Source: JAOUGY01 sp963792365
Lineage (GTDB): Bacteria; Actinomycetota; Acidimicrobiia; Spongiisociales; ZC4RG35
NCBI GenBank assembly: GCA_963792365.1
Contig: CAWBVW010000001.1
Span: 1,170,303-1,234,302, forward strand
Reading direction: 5' to 3'
Length of the DNA stretch: 64,000 nt
The notes under the pieces were generated by a model, which worked only from the letters and a program-made list of their open reading frames with translations, did no database searches and was not told the origin of the DNA. Shown here piece after piece: positions 1 through 7,579 of this stretch (position 1 is its first letter; every line of letters begins with the position of its first letter). Position numbers and translations under genes: made by a program.

Positions 1-693
1 GTCGCCGTTCAGTGCGTCGCTCAACTGCGCACGGTTCTTCCAGCCCCGGGCGGCGAGGTACCAGCGGGACAGCTCTCCGAGCAGGAATTCGAGCCAGTCG
101 TCGGCCGCCGCCACGACGTGGGCGGCCCGTCTGACTCGATCGGCCAGCCCCGGGAGTTGAGCGTCCACCAGCCTTCCGGCAGTTCGCTCCCAGAACTCGG
201 GCGGCTGGCTCCGGACGCCGGCAAGGCCCTGCCGGACGAGATCGAGGAGCCACAGCTCGAAGTCGGCTATACCAGCGTCCATCTTCTCGAGGCGCTGCTC
301 GAGTCGCTTTGCCCGCGCTTCGGGATCCGGCGCCTCCGCAGACTCCTTGCGGGCTGCGCGCGCTGCACGAGATCCGGCCCAGTCCGAGGCGAAGCCGGCA
401 GGGCTGGCCATGTCGGCCACGACACCGTCGCTCTCGGCCCACATGATCAGCAGCGCAAGACCATGCTTGCACGGGAACTTCCGTGACGGACATGTGCACT
501 TGAAAGCCGGCCCCGTGAGATCGACCGACACCTGATAGGGGTTCTTTCCGCTGCCCTGACACTTGCCCCATACGAGGGTGTCCGTGGCACCCAAATCCGA
601 CCATGGCCCCGGCTTGATGAGCCCGCGCGCCGCCTTCACCGACTTGTCGTCGGGGGCGAGTTTCTCCACCTGGGCTCGGTTCCACCTTGCCAC
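1..693 (-). CDS. SWIM zinc-finger protein (C-terminus beyond window)
   Basis: The protein runs off the left edge; 231 residues are visible. From a GTG at 693 it begins VARWNRAQVEKLAPDD, the usual opening of this actinobacterial family. A SWIM zinc finger follows at about residues 55-75, with CTC, then CKH inside PSRKFPCKHGLALL, giving the CxCxnCxH metal ligands. SWIM domains bind DNA or protein; the partner is unknown here. The frame carries the stop of the preceding acyltransferase gene at about 739, so the start must lie between 739 and 693, and GTG 693 is the only start matching the family N-terminus. Probably co-transcribed with the upstream gene. The remainder of the visible protein is an alpha-helical, Arg/Ala-rich region. 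Confidence 0.85.
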   Translation of the reverse strand, partial: MARWNRAQVEKLAPDDKSVKAARGLIKPGPWSDLGATDTLVWGKCQGSGKNPYQVSVDLTGPAFKCTCPSRKFPCKHGLALLIMWAESDGVVADMASPAGFASDWAGSRAARAARKESAEAPDPEARAKRLEQRLEKMDAGIADFELWLLDLVRQGLAGVRSQPPEFWERTAGRLVDAQLPGLADRVRRAAHVVAAADDWLEFLLGELSRWYLAARGWKNRAQLSDALNGD

Positions 694-738
694 CGGCCAG
701 CATTGTGCCTCAGCTGGGCCGGGTGTCCACGGACAAGG

Positions 739-1611
739 TCAGGGTGTTCGCCGATGGACCTCGACCTGGTGGGCGAGGTCCGGGAAGTCCGAGTCGATCA
801 CGTATGGATACCCGTCCCACCATCCGTCTCGCTCGGGCACGAATCGACGAGCCGGCGCGACGCCGCCGTCGAGGGCGATGCGTTTCATTTCCCGTTCGAG
901 CCGACGAAACCCGTCGACATCGAGACCCTCCGGCGCGATGGGGTCGAGCACCCGCATCGATACGCGTTCACCGATGCGCAGCGTCGAGCCGTACGGGTGC
1001 TCCCAGACCCGGTGCGACCCGGTGAGCACGACGGGCAGCACCGGCCGACCGAGCCGTTGGGCGATCCGGAGGGCGCCCGATTGGAAGGCGATCTCGATGC
1101 CGAGGATGGACCCCTGGGCGAAGACAACCAGGCAGTCGCCCTTCGAGAACACGTCCTGGGCCTGCCGGTAGAACCGCCTGACCGAGCTCACGGTCGGGTG
1201 GGTGTCGACCTGCGGATGCCCCGCCGCCCGGAGGTAGCGACCCAGACCGGGCCAGTCGAACAGTTCGTCTCGCGCTGCGAACCGAAGCCCGAGCGGGAGG
1301 TGGAGCAAGGCCAACGCGTCGGCGAAACCTTCGTGGAGGGCAACCACGACGTACTGCTCGGAGGAGTCGACCTTGGGCAGACCGTCGACATCGAGTCGAA
1401 TAGAGGCCAGCCGTTCCGCCATCCTGGCCGCCACGCGTTCGACCACGTGAACGAACCGGCTCGAACCGAGCTTGCCCGCAAGCCAGATCGACCACGACGC
1501 CGCCACGACGAGTGGTGCCGCGACGTTCGCCCTAACACGATCCGCTCGACCACCTTCCGCGACGAACCGGAGACGACTCGACGTCGCAGGCTCTGATGGC
1601 GGCTCCGACAC
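739..1611 (-). CDS. PlsC-like 1-acylglycerol-3-phosphate acyltransferase family protein
   Basis: 290 residues. The HX4D acyltransferase motif is visible as HEGFAD (His93, Asp98), followed about 75 residues later by FAQGSILG in the place of the family's FPEG(T/S)R block. A hydrophobic stretch (about residues 30-45) may associate with the membrane. PlsC-type enzymes transfer an acyl chain from acyl-CoA or acyl-ACP to lysophosphatidate, but the altered second block (no FPEG) means the acceptor cannot be stated. It precedes the SWIM gene on the same strand with about 45 nt between them and is probably its operon partner. Confident about the fold, not the substrate. Confidence 0.7.
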   Translation of the reverse strand: MSEPPSEPATSSRLRFVAEGGRADRVRANVAAPLVVAASWSIWLAGKLGSSRFVHVVERVAARMAERLASIRLDVDGLPKVDSSEQYVVVALHEGFADALALLHLPLGLRFAARDELFDWPGLGRYLRAAGHPQVDTHPTVSSVRRFYRQAQDVFSKGDCLVVFAQGSILGIEIAFQSGALRIAQRLGRPVLPVVLTGSHRVWEHPYGSTLRIGERVSMRVLDPIAPEGLDVDGFRRLEREMKRIALDGGVAPARRFVPERDGWWDGYPYVIDSDFPDLAHQVEVHRRTP

Positions 1612-1646
1612 AGCGGGTGACCGGCGCCACCAGGCACGGCGCTCCC

Positions 1647-2144
1647 TCAGGATGCGCTCGGTTCCGAGCCTACCCGACCCCGACTCGAGGCCAGCAGCGC
1701 CTCCACCTCCTCGAGGATCCCGACAGTGAGCCGGTCCCGACCCGTCTCGTCCACTTCATCCCACTCTGACTCGAGGCACACAAAACCCGAGAGTTCCTCG
1801 AACAACTCGGGCACGGTGTTTGCGATCCACCGGATGCTCGTCGCTCCGTCGATGGGTGCGAGGCGTCCTGTCGCAACATCCTCGGCGAAGGCGCGAACGA
1901 CGATCCAGCCCACGCTTGGCGTGTCCTCGAGATCGAAACCGGCCCGCTGCGCAAAGATCCGCAGTGCCAACTGCCGCTGTTCGGTCCACAGTGGTGGTGT
2001 GTTGAGCGCGAGATCGGTCTCATCGCGCGTTGCGGAACCGATCAGCAGGTTCTCCTCGGCAACCGCCATCAACTCCTCAGGAGTCCCGAAACCCATGGAG
2101 GTTCGTGCGATCGCCCGGACGAGGTCTACATCCGTCCTGGCCAT
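1647..2144 (-). CDS. candidate immunity protein for the adjacent toxin-like gene
   Basis: 165 residues from ATG 2144 (MARTDVDLVRAIARTS). I do not recognise a named family. The protein is strongly acidic (for example SEWDEVDETGRD near the C-terminus), soluble and has no signal peptide. Its start lies inside the last 19 nt of the toxin-like gene, so the two are translationally coupled. Being small and acidic, directly downstream of and overlapping a modular secreted protein with a short variable C-terminal domain, is the usual arrangement of an immunity gene. The immunity role is inferred from position only. The frame is also open upstream to 2258, but that would put most of the extension inside the toxin gene. 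Confidence 0.6.
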   Translation of the reverse strand: MARTDVDLVRAIARTSMGFGTPEELMAVAEENLLIGSATRDETDLALNTPPLWTEQRQLALRIFAQRAGFDLEDTPSVGWIVVRAFAEDVATGRLAPIDGATSIRWIANTVPELFEELSGFVCLESEWDEVDETGRDRLTVGILEEVEALLASSRGRVGSEPSAS

Positions 2145-3328
2145 TCCATCTTCACCTTCATCTCGACTCTCCTTCCGGTGTTGAGGTTCTCGAACCAGTG
2201 GGTCTGAATCAACGATCCGTCCTCGCTGACGAAGGTGGAACTGGTCTTCTTGACCCAATCGGAGACCGTACCGCCGTATGTGGACGTGAGCCGCTCGATT
2301 ACGTCGACGGTGCGCCGATGACCGTTGCCACCTATGACCACCCCTGCCTCTGCCATCTGCTGTTCGATGGCGAGTGATCTTCTCATCGCGAGCCGATTCA
2401 CCGCGGAAGAAGCCGTGGCCGACCCGGGGCGGATGGCTCCGGTCTCTTCCACATGAAGGCGCCGGATGCCCGCAGCGAGCTCGCCTGCATGTTCGCTCGC
2501 CGAGACCACCCGGGCACCGACGGCGCCCAGCAGCGCGTCAGGCACGACCTGTCCCGCCCACCTGTCGGGATTCTCGATGAGCGTGTCCCAGTCCACGAGC
2601 TCTCCGACGAACGCGCCCGGCTCTTCGGTGACATCGTCGATGAACCCCGCGACGCGCCCGACTCGGTCTTCCACGTTGGAGGGTGTCGTGTCGAGCAACC
2701 ATGCGCCCGCCTCGAAGACGGCCGGGGGCAGTTGGAGAAACGACTCGACTCCATCAGCGAATCCACCCGCCACTTCGGTGGTGTGATGGCGGAGCGCCCG
2801 CCAGAATCCGATGTGGCGATAAGCGATGTCGGCGGCCGCCGTCAACCGGGCCGCGCACTCCGATGCAGCTTCGTCGACCGCGCGGCAAGCCTCCGCGGCG
2901 TCGGCCTCGGCTTGCGTACGGTGGGCCGAGCCCGGGTCATCTGGCGCCCCGCGGTAGCGGAGCTCGCCGATCGGCGCCCGGTCGATCCAGTTCCGTGAGA
3001 GGCGCTCGCCCACGTGATACTCGGCAACCGCCCGATCTGCTCGAGTCTGCCCCGTGGCCAACGCTTCACTCCACCCGTCAAGCGCCGCCGTGGCAGCTGC
3101 GAAGCCCATGACCGCATCGGTCAGGACTGGTGGGAGCTCCCCGAGCCGCGTTCGGGCGAGGGCAGCCGCCCGACCGTCCCATCTGCCGGTCGTCACCTGC
3201 CGCGCCGCGCACTCCGCTCCGGCCAGCGTCGAGCCCATGGACTCGATCGACCCAGCGAGGGAAGCAGCGATCGCCGGATCACCACCGAGGAGCTCATCGC
3301 CCCTGCTCGCCGACCACAGCACCGTCAT
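2126..3328 (-). CDS. type VII secretion-associated polymorphic toxin-like protein
   Basis: 400 residues from ATG 3328, whose ATGA overlaps the stop of the EspC-like gene. The N-terminal ~200 residues are alanine-rich helices with a WxG-type turn (GRWDGRAAALA near residue 50), as in putative T7SS-secreted proteins. A Pro/Glu-rich linker follows (about 200-280). The last ~80 residues form a separate domain (VDVIERLTSTYGGTVSDWVKK and a final THWFENLNTGRRVEMKV) resembling C-terminal tips of actinobacterial Rhs or T7SS polymorphic toxins. Its catalytic activity is not evident. An overlapping acidic gene downstream is the likely immunity partner. No ESX machinery (EccC, EccD, MycP) lies in the window, so the secretion apparatus must be elsewhere. 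Confidence 0.65.
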   Translation of the reverse strand: MTVLWSASRGDELLGGDPAIAASLAGSIESMGSTLAGAECAARQVTTGRWDGRAAALARTRLGELPPVLTDAVMGFAAATAALDGWSEALATGQTRADRAVAEYHVGERLSRNWIDRAPIGELRYRGAPDDPGSAHRTQAEADAAEACRAVDEAASECAARLTAAADIAYRHIGFWRALRHHTTEVAGGFADGVESFLQLPPAVFEAGAWLLDTTPSNVEDRVGRVAGFIDDVTEEPGAFVGELVDWDTLIENPDRWAGQVVPDALLGAVGARVVSASEHAGELAAGIRRLHVEETGAIRPGSATASSAVNRLAMRRSLAIEQQMAEAGVVIGGNGHRRTVDVIERLTSTYGGTVSDWVKKTSSTFVSEDGSLIQTHWFENLNTGRRVEMKVKMEWPGRM

Positions 3329-3606
3329 GGCACCAACATCGACTCGTCGGTGGCCCGGTATGCGTCCGCCGCGGTGCGCAGCCGCATCTCGATCGCAGCC
3401 GAGTCCTCGAGGGCGGTGCGAAGAGCGACGGACCAGTACTCGCAGAACCCCGCAAAAGCTCGTTGGATGCGATCCGACCCGAGCGACCGACTCGTCGCCA
3501 GCCACCGGTCTCGTTCATACCAGAATCTATCGATCTCGCCGGTGGCCATCTCCAGGCGGTTCGCTGCTGCTCGAAGTTCTTCTGGATGGACTGTGATTGC
3601 CGACAT
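3325..3606 (-). CDS. EspC-like type VII secretion partner (WXG100 superfamily)
   Basis: 93 residues, all helical. The pattern HPEELRAAANRL...FAGFCEYW...LRTAADAYRATDES matches small EspC/WXG100-type secreted helical hairpins. The C-terminus carries YRATD, fitting the YxxxD/E type VII export signal. There is no WxG in the turn, which favours the EspC branch over ESAT-6. It is the first gene of a three-gene operon (this gene, toxin-like protein, candidate immunity protein), with an ATGA overlap to the next gene. It probably pairs with the toxin N-terminal domain for export. A strong promoter sits immediately upstream, placing the transcription start at or next to the ATG. Confidence 0.7.
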   Translation of the reverse strand: MSAITVHPEELRAAANRLEMATGEIDRFWYERDRWLATSRSLGSDRIQRAFAGFCEYWSVALRTALEDSAAIEMRLRTAADAYRATDESMLVP

Positions 3607-3612
3607 GCAGGC

Positions 3613-3641
3613 AACGTATGGCTGCCATATAACGTTGTCAA
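3613..3641 (-). promoter_or_regulatory. sigma70-type promoter of the EspC-like/toxin operon
   Basis: Reading the minus strand, TTGACA (3641-3636) is followed by a 17-nt spacer and TACGTT (3618-3613). The ATG of the EspC-like gene begins 6 nt after the -10 element, so the transcript is predicted to be leaderless. No Shine-Dalgarno sequence is present. The -35 is a perfect consensus match. Confidence 0.65.
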
Positions 3642-3920
3642 TCGTCGTGTATCGTCATTCGGAAGACAAGGGCCTATTGAGCTTCTGCTGAATTCGTCGA
3701 TGGCCCTCAACCTGGGTGCATGCGAGAGCAGCGGCCGATACGAGGATAATGACGGCGGCGCCCGGGGCCACGACAGCCGCTGCCACGACGACCATCAGGG
3801 CTGTGGCACGCGTGTCGTCGAGCTGGGGATGCCATGACCGACACCGCCGATCTGCGCCTGAAACATCAAGGTGCCCTCCGCCCCTGCACGACGACCGGGC
3901 CAAGGTTCACACTCTGGGTC

Positions 3921-4739
3921 ATGGATGGAGAGTCTCGGCCTGGGACCCTCGCATCGCACCCTGCCGTGGTGTGGCTGGTGAAGCACATGGTGAGCCCGGT
4001 CGACCGCTGGATCGTCCGCACTTCGAAAGGACGGGTTCCGCCGCTCAGCAGCGTGGCGGTGCCCACGTTGCTGCTCACGACCACGGGTCGAAAGCCCCGA
4101 ACCGTCCCCTTGGTTTTCGTCCGGGACGGAAACGACTACGTGGTAGCGAACGCCCGGCCGCGGGGCGAGCGCCGGAACCCCTGGGTGCTCAACCTCGCCG
4201 ATTCCGGCCGCGCCGAGATCAGGGTCGACGGTCGGACCTCGGACGTACTGGCAGCGGTACTGCAGCGCGAAGAAATCGAGGAGTGGTGGCCACGGATCAC
4301 GGCGGTCTGGCCCGCCTTCGACCGGCACTACACAGCGACCGGCGAACGCACGGCCTTCCGGCTGACGCCGATCGACGACGTCGCATTGCGACCCGCCCGC
4401 CCCGCCGCACTCGCCGCAGTGAAAGCGACCCACACGGCGATCTGGTTCAGCATCGAGGCGGCGATGCTGTACGTGATCGGGGCCGGCTTCGCCCGATGTT
4501 CCGATCGAAGCGTCGCCATCGCCGCCGGCATCGTTGCGGCCGAGACCGCCGTCTTCCTCGGCAACGGCGCGAGATGCCCGCTCACCAGAGTTGCCGAATC
4601 ACTCGGCGCCGACCAGGGATCGGTGACCGACATCTACCTTCCGCGGTGGCTGGCCCGCTACCTGCCCGCGATCCACGTTCCGCTGATCGCCCTGGCAGTC
4701 TGTCTCCACACGAGGAACCTCCGTGCGCGGCGCTCCTGA
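3921..4739 (+). CDS. DDN-family F420-dependent nitroreductase-like protein with C-terminal membrane domain
   Basis: 272 residues from ATG 3921; an in-frame ATG at 3834 preceded by GGGGATGCC would add 29 residues and cannot be excluded. The first ~150 residues match the deazaflavin-dependent nitroreductase fold (DUF385): LLLTTTGRKPRTVPLVFVRDG, then RNPWVLNLADSGRAEIRVDG and the WW.RITAVWPAFDRHY helix. Members bind cofactor F420 and reduce quinones or nitro compounds, or protect against oxidative stress. The remaining ~115 residues contain three hydrophobic segments (IWFSIEAAMLYVIGAG, AAGIVAAETAVFLG, PLIALAVCL) absent from ordinary DDN proteins, which average about 150 residues, so this looks like a fusion that anchors the enzyme in the membrane. 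The divergent neighbour is the T7SS operon. Confidence 0.75.
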   Translation: MDGESRPGTLASHPAVVWLVKHMVSPVDRWIVRTSKGRVPPLSSVAVPTLLLTTTGRKPRTVPLVFVRDGNDYVVANARPRGERRNPWVLNLADSGRAEIRVDGRTSDVLAAVLQREEIEEWWPRITAVWPAFDRHYTATGERTAFRLTPIDDVALRPARPAALAAVKATHTAIWFSIEAAMLYVIGAGFARCSDRSVAIAAGIVAAETAVFLGNGARCPLTRVAESLGADQGSVTDIYLPRWLARYLPAIHVPLIALAVCLHTRNLRARRS

Positions 4740-4836
4740 CAGGGCGCCGAAATCCGCAGCAGCCTGCACACGGTGCACCGCAGCGCAGGAGCGCCTGGCG
4801 TTTCGAGGTCAATGGGGGTCATCCCCTCGAGAGTGT

Positions 4837-5292
4837 CTAGACGCTTGCCGCCGCGAGACCTGCGATGTCGAGCTTCTTCATCTGGAGCATCGCATCGACC
4901 GCACCCGGGTGCGCAAGGAGCTCACCGATGTTCCTAGGAACGATCTGCCACGAGAAGCCGAAGCGGTCGACGAGCCATCCGCACATCGACTCGCGGCCCC
5001 CATCTGCGGTCAGTGCATCCCACAGGAGGTCGATCTCGGCCTGGTCCTCGCATTCGACCACGAGTGAGAACGCGTCGTTGAAGCCGTGATGCGGACCACC
5101 GTTGAGAGCGGTGAACCGGGCCCCTTTCAGTGTGAACGACACCGTCATCACCGATCCCGGCTCTTGGCCGGGAATGCCTTCCGAATAGCGCTCGACGCCC
5201 GTGACCTCGGAGTCTGGGAACAGCGACGTGTAGAAGTGTGCCGCCTGTTCGGCCTGATTCTCGAACCACAGCATGGGATATGGGGTGTTCAT
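4837..5292 (-). CDS. PhnB-like VOC family protein
   Basis: 151 residues beginning MNTPYPMLWFENQAEQAAHFY, the typical opening of PhnB/3-demethylubiquinone methyltransferase-like vicinal-oxygen-chelate proteins. GFSWQIVPR near residue 120 is the second conserved block. These are small beta-alpha-beta-beta-beta proteins, often of unknown substrate, with relatives that confer resistance or act as lyases. It is the last gene of an ArsR / AHSA1 / PhnB operon: its ATG overlaps the stop of the AHSA1 gene (ATGA at 5289-5292). This trio recurs in actinobacteria and proteobacteria. Function beyond the fold is unknown. Confidence 0.85.
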   Translation of the reverse strand: MNTPYPMLWFENQAEQAAHFYTSLFPDSEVTGVERYSEGIPGQEPGSVMTVSFTLKGARFTALNGGPHHGFNDAFSLVVECEDQAEIDLLWDALTADGGRESMCGWLVDRFGFSWQIVPRNIGELLAHPGAVDAMLQMKKLDIAGLAAASV

Positions 5293-5774
5293 CGGGTCGC
5301 CTCCTCCACTACTCGGGCCAACTTGTCGAGTTCCTGCCTCCAGCCGTCGGCCGCCCGCTCGGTCCTCTCGTCGCTGTGCATGACGTCGAGTGTGACCCCG
5401 AGCCGCGTGCCCTCGGCGACCGGCTCGAGATCGACTCGGGTGTCGACCTCGTACGTTTCGACCCCGGGAAGGAAGTCGACGACATTCGTGTAGGCGAGCC
5501 GGCGGTACGGAACGATCTCGACGAAATCGAAGTCCTGGGCGGTGCTGAGTGGCATGCCTTCGGTCTCCATGAAGGCGCTCATCTCATTGGCCCGGGCGAT
5601 CATCGAGTACCGGATCTTCCCGCCGGGCACCAGATCCATCTCGTGGACCTCGACGCCGAACCCGTCCGGCCCCCACCACGACTCGATGCCGTCGATGGTG
5701 GACCACAACTGCCACACCTCGGCGGGCGCAGCATCGTAGGTGCGCTCGATCTTCACGGTTCTTTGTTCCTTCAT
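5289..5774 (-). CDS. SRPBCC/AHSA1-family protein
   Basis: 161 residues from ATG 5774 (MKEQRTVKIERTYDAAPAEVW). The YDAAPAEVWQLWSTIDGIESWWGPDGF block is the characteristic AHSA1 opening, followed by the helix-grip pattern ending in a long C-terminal helix (DGWRQELDKLARVVEEA). The family binds hydrophobic ligands or Hsp90-like partners; bacterial copies next to ArsR regulators have no agreed substrate. It starts 29 nt after the ArsR stop and overlaps the PhnB-like gene by 4 nt, so all three are one transcription unit. An upstream in-frame ATG at 5849 would overlap the ArsR gene and is less likely. Confidence 0.85.
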   Translation of the reverse strand: MKEQRTVKIERTYDAAPAEVWQLWSTIDGIESWWGPDGFGVEVHEMDLVPGGKIRYSMIARANEMSAFMETEGMPLSTAQDFDFVEIVPYRRLAYTNVVDFLPGVETYEVDTRVDLEPVAEGTRLGVTLDVMHSDERTERAADGWRQELDKLARVVEEATR

Positions 5775-5803
5775 GCCGTCTCTGTCCTGGGCCGATCTCG
5801 ACG

Positions 5804-6106
5804 TCACCGCTCCAGCTCCCGTGCCATCCGGTCGAGCCGCCGCTCCCACAATCGGCGGTAGTCGTCCATCCAGGCATCGATCTCCTGGAACGGCTCAGGA
5901 CGCAACGAGTACAACCTGCGCTGGCCGTCGGCGCGCACTTCCACGAACCCCGCCTCATGCAGGATGCGCAGGTGCCGCGACACGCCGCTCTGGGCGATAT
6001 CGACCTGTCCGACGAGGTCACCGACTGCGTGCTCTCCGGACTTCAACGCTGCGACGATGCGACGTCTGGTCGGATCGGCGAGCGCCTCGAAGGGGTCGTT
6101 ATCCAT
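5804..6106 (-). CDS. ArsR-family transcriptional regulator
   Basis: 100 residues from ATG 6106 (MDNDPFEALADPTRRRIVAAL). Winged-helix signature: DPTRRRIV, then VGQVDIAQSGVSRHLRILHEAGFVEVRADGQRRLYSL. There is no CxC metal-binding motif in the recognition helix, so it is of the non-metal, AHSA1-associated kind, whose inducer is usually unknown. First gene of the ArsR/AHSA1/PhnB operon and probably autoregulatory: a perfect 12-bp AT-only-core palindrome sits immediately upstream. Confidence 0.88.
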   Translation of the reverse strand: MDNDPFEALADPTRRRIVAALKSGEHAVGDLVGQVDIAQSGVSRHLRILHEAGFVEVRADGQRRLYSLRPEPFQEIDAWMDDYRRLWERRLDRMARELER

Positions 6107-6111
6107 TGCGA

Positions 6112-6123
6112 TGTATATATACA
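6112..6123. promoter_or_regulatory. 12-bp palindrome, probable ArsR operator and -10 region
   Basis: TGTATATATACA is a perfect palindrome 6 nt upstream of the ArsR start, in otherwise GC-rich DNA. It overlaps the position where the -10 element of a leaderless or short-leader transcript would lie, so binding of the regulator would block transcription. Operator identity is inferred from position and symmetry. Confidence 0.5.
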
Positions 6124-6150
6124 AACATGGATGCCCGCCGGTACAACTGA

Positions 6151-6600
6151 TCAGTCGTCGTCGCGGGCGACCACCAGCACGGTGAACACGGCGATCGACA
6201 GCGCGTCGTCGAGTTCGACATCGCCGAGGACGAGCCGCCGGGGGCGGTTGCCCAATCGGTCGTACTCCAAGCCGCCCGGTCCGACGGACCGGGCGCGAGC
6301 GCCCATCCGGTCGTACTCGACGCCGTGAGCGCCAACCCTCCGAGCCCGGGTGCCCATTCGGTCGTACTCGATCGCGTGAGCGCCCACCCGCGTGGGACGG
6401 GTACCCATGCGGTCGTACTCCACCTCCAACCCGCCGATGCGACGGAGCCGAACCCCCATTCGGTCGTATTCCAGCGTTCTCGATCCGAACATGCGCGGCC
6501 GGTTGCCGAGCCGGTCGTACGCGATTTCGACCTCCCCGATCCGGCGTAGTCGCGCGCCCATCATGTCGTACTCGAGGTCGACGCCGGCGACATCTTCCAT
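6151..6600 (-). CDS. protein of seven 17-residue YDRMGxRxRRVG repeats
   Basis: 149 residues from ATG 6600 (MEDVAGVDLEYD). Residues 11-129 are seven back-to-back copies of a 17-residue unit with consensus (V/I/L)EYDRMGxRxRR(V/I)Gxx; the Tyr-to-Tyr period is exactly 17 in every copy. The spacing and the Tyr-Asp-x-x-Gly core recall YD-type and other beta-strand repeats, suggesting an elongated beta structure, but no family can be named with certainty. A short hydrophobic tail (LSIAVFTVLVVARDD) closes the protein. The reading frame stays open upstream to 7353, but that part is antisense to the AcoX gene. The gene is divergent from the aco operon with only about 60 nt between starts. Confidence 0.75.
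   Translation of the reverse strand: MEDVAGVDLEYDMMGARLRRIGEVEIAYDRLGNRPRMFGSRTLEYDRMGVRLRRIGGLEVEYDRMGTRPTRVGAHAIEYDRMGTRARRVGAHGVEYDRMGARARSVGPGGLEYDRLGNRPRRLVLGDVELDDALSIAVFTVLVVARDDD
6214..6570 (-). repeat. seven tandem 51-bp coding repeats
   Basis: Seven 51-bp units encode the 17-residue repeats of the gene described above. On the plus strand the core appears as repeated variants of CGGTCGTACTC separated by 51 bp. Units differ at many third positions, so the array is old rather than recently expanded; period and core residues are strictly kept. Confidence 0.8.
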
Positions 6601-6661
6601 CTGGGCGATCCTATCGGTCGGCGCCCTCTCGCACCCACACCGAACGGCATAACCTGACCCG

Positions 6662-7579
6662 ATGGTGCTCATCGGCCTCGTGGCCAACCCGGCCTCATCG
6701 AAGGACATACGGCGCCTCACCGGCCTCGCACGTGTGATCGACATCGAGGAGAAGGCCAACCTCGTCGCCCGACTCCTGGTCGGAATCGGTTCGGTCGCCG
6801 GTGTCGAGGTCATGGCGCTCGATGATTCCGCGGGGCTCGTGAGGCGCGCCATCCGGCTGGCAGGGGCGGCGGGTGCCGCTGTCGACTTCCTCGACCTGGA
6901 GGCCGAAGGCGCCGAAGCCGACACCCGGCGCGCGGCCGCGCGCCTAGCCGACTGCGCCGCCGCCATCGTGACCGTGGGCGGAGACGGAACGGTGAGGGCG
7001 GCGGCCGAAGGTTGGCCGGAGGCTCCACTCGTGCCCTTGGCCGCAGGCACGAACAACGCCTTCGCACTCACCGACGAACCCACGGTGGTGGGCCTGGCTA
7101 CGGCGCTTGCCGTGACGACGAGACCGCAGGCGTTCACAGCGACCACCGCAGTCGAGATCGACACCACCGCGGGAACCGCGATCGCTGTGATCGATGCGGT
7201 CACGGTTCGCAACCGGTGGGTTGGCTCGGGGGCGATCTGGGAGCCGGCATCGCTCGTCGAAGGGCTCGTCACGTCGTCGCGACGAACAGCGGTGGGGATT
7301 GCCTCGGTGAGCGCTGCCCTCGGACCGCTGGCCTCAGGACATGCCCGCCGCATCCGATTCGGTGGCCCACGAACGGTGCGGGCCGTCTTCGGTCCGGGGG
7401 CGGTGCTCGATGTGCCGGTGGCCGATCATCACGACCTCCCGTTGGGCACCCAGATCAAGCTCGACGCCTCGGCCGGACTCGTCGCACTCGACGGTGAACG
7501 ACGCCTCCCGGCAGCCGATGCCTCTGCCCGGATCGTGCCCGGGCCGAAGGTGATCGACCTCGCATCAGCATTTTCCTGA
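6662..7579 (+). CDS. acoX: AcoX-like ATP-NAD kinase family protein
   Basis: 305 residues. An N-terminal GLVANPASSKDIRRL block, the kinase motif VGGDGT (residues 105-110) and AAGTNN (127-132) place it in the ATP-NAD/AcoX kinase family. AcoX genes sit at the head of acetoin dehydrogenase operons, and this one is directly followed by E1 alpha, E1 beta and E2 genes on the same strand. The role of AcoX in acetoin breakdown is not established; NAD phosphorylation or a nucleotide-dependent regulatory function is possible. There is no Shine-Dalgarno directly before the ATG; CATAAC 8 nt upstream may be a -10 element, giving a very short leader. Confidence 0.8.
   Translation: MVLIGLVANPASSKDIRRLTGLARVIDIEEKANLVARLLVGIGSVAGVEVMALDDSAGLVRRAIRLAGAAGAAVDFLDLEAEGAEADTRRAAARLADCAAAIVTVGGDGTVRAAAEGWPEAPLVPLAAGTNNAFALTDEPTVVGLATALAVTTRPQAFTATTAVEIDTTAGTAIAVIDAVTVRNRWVGSGAIWEPASLVEGLVTSSRRTAVGIASVSAALGPLASGHARRIRFGGPRTVRAVFGPGAVLDVPVADHHDLPLGTQIKLDASAGLVALDGERRLPAADASARIVPGPKVIDLASAFS

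Noticed and set aside
3655..3795. 46-residue minus-strand frame with one hydrophobic helix
   Set aside because: No ribosome-binding site, and no sign of conservation; the hydrophobicity follows from the GCC/GTC-rich composition. The region also precedes the promoter of the T7SS operon.
6214..6570. CRISPR-like or minisatellite array from the 51-bp period
   Set aside because: The repeats are in frame, diverged at silent positions and encode a conserved 17-residue unit, so they are protein repeats.
6601..7353. Long minus-strand open frame continuous with the 17-residue-repeat gene
   Set aside because: It is antisense to the AcoX-like gene, has the low-complexity Ala/Thr/Ser composition of a shadow frame, and the repeat protein has its own ATG at 6600.
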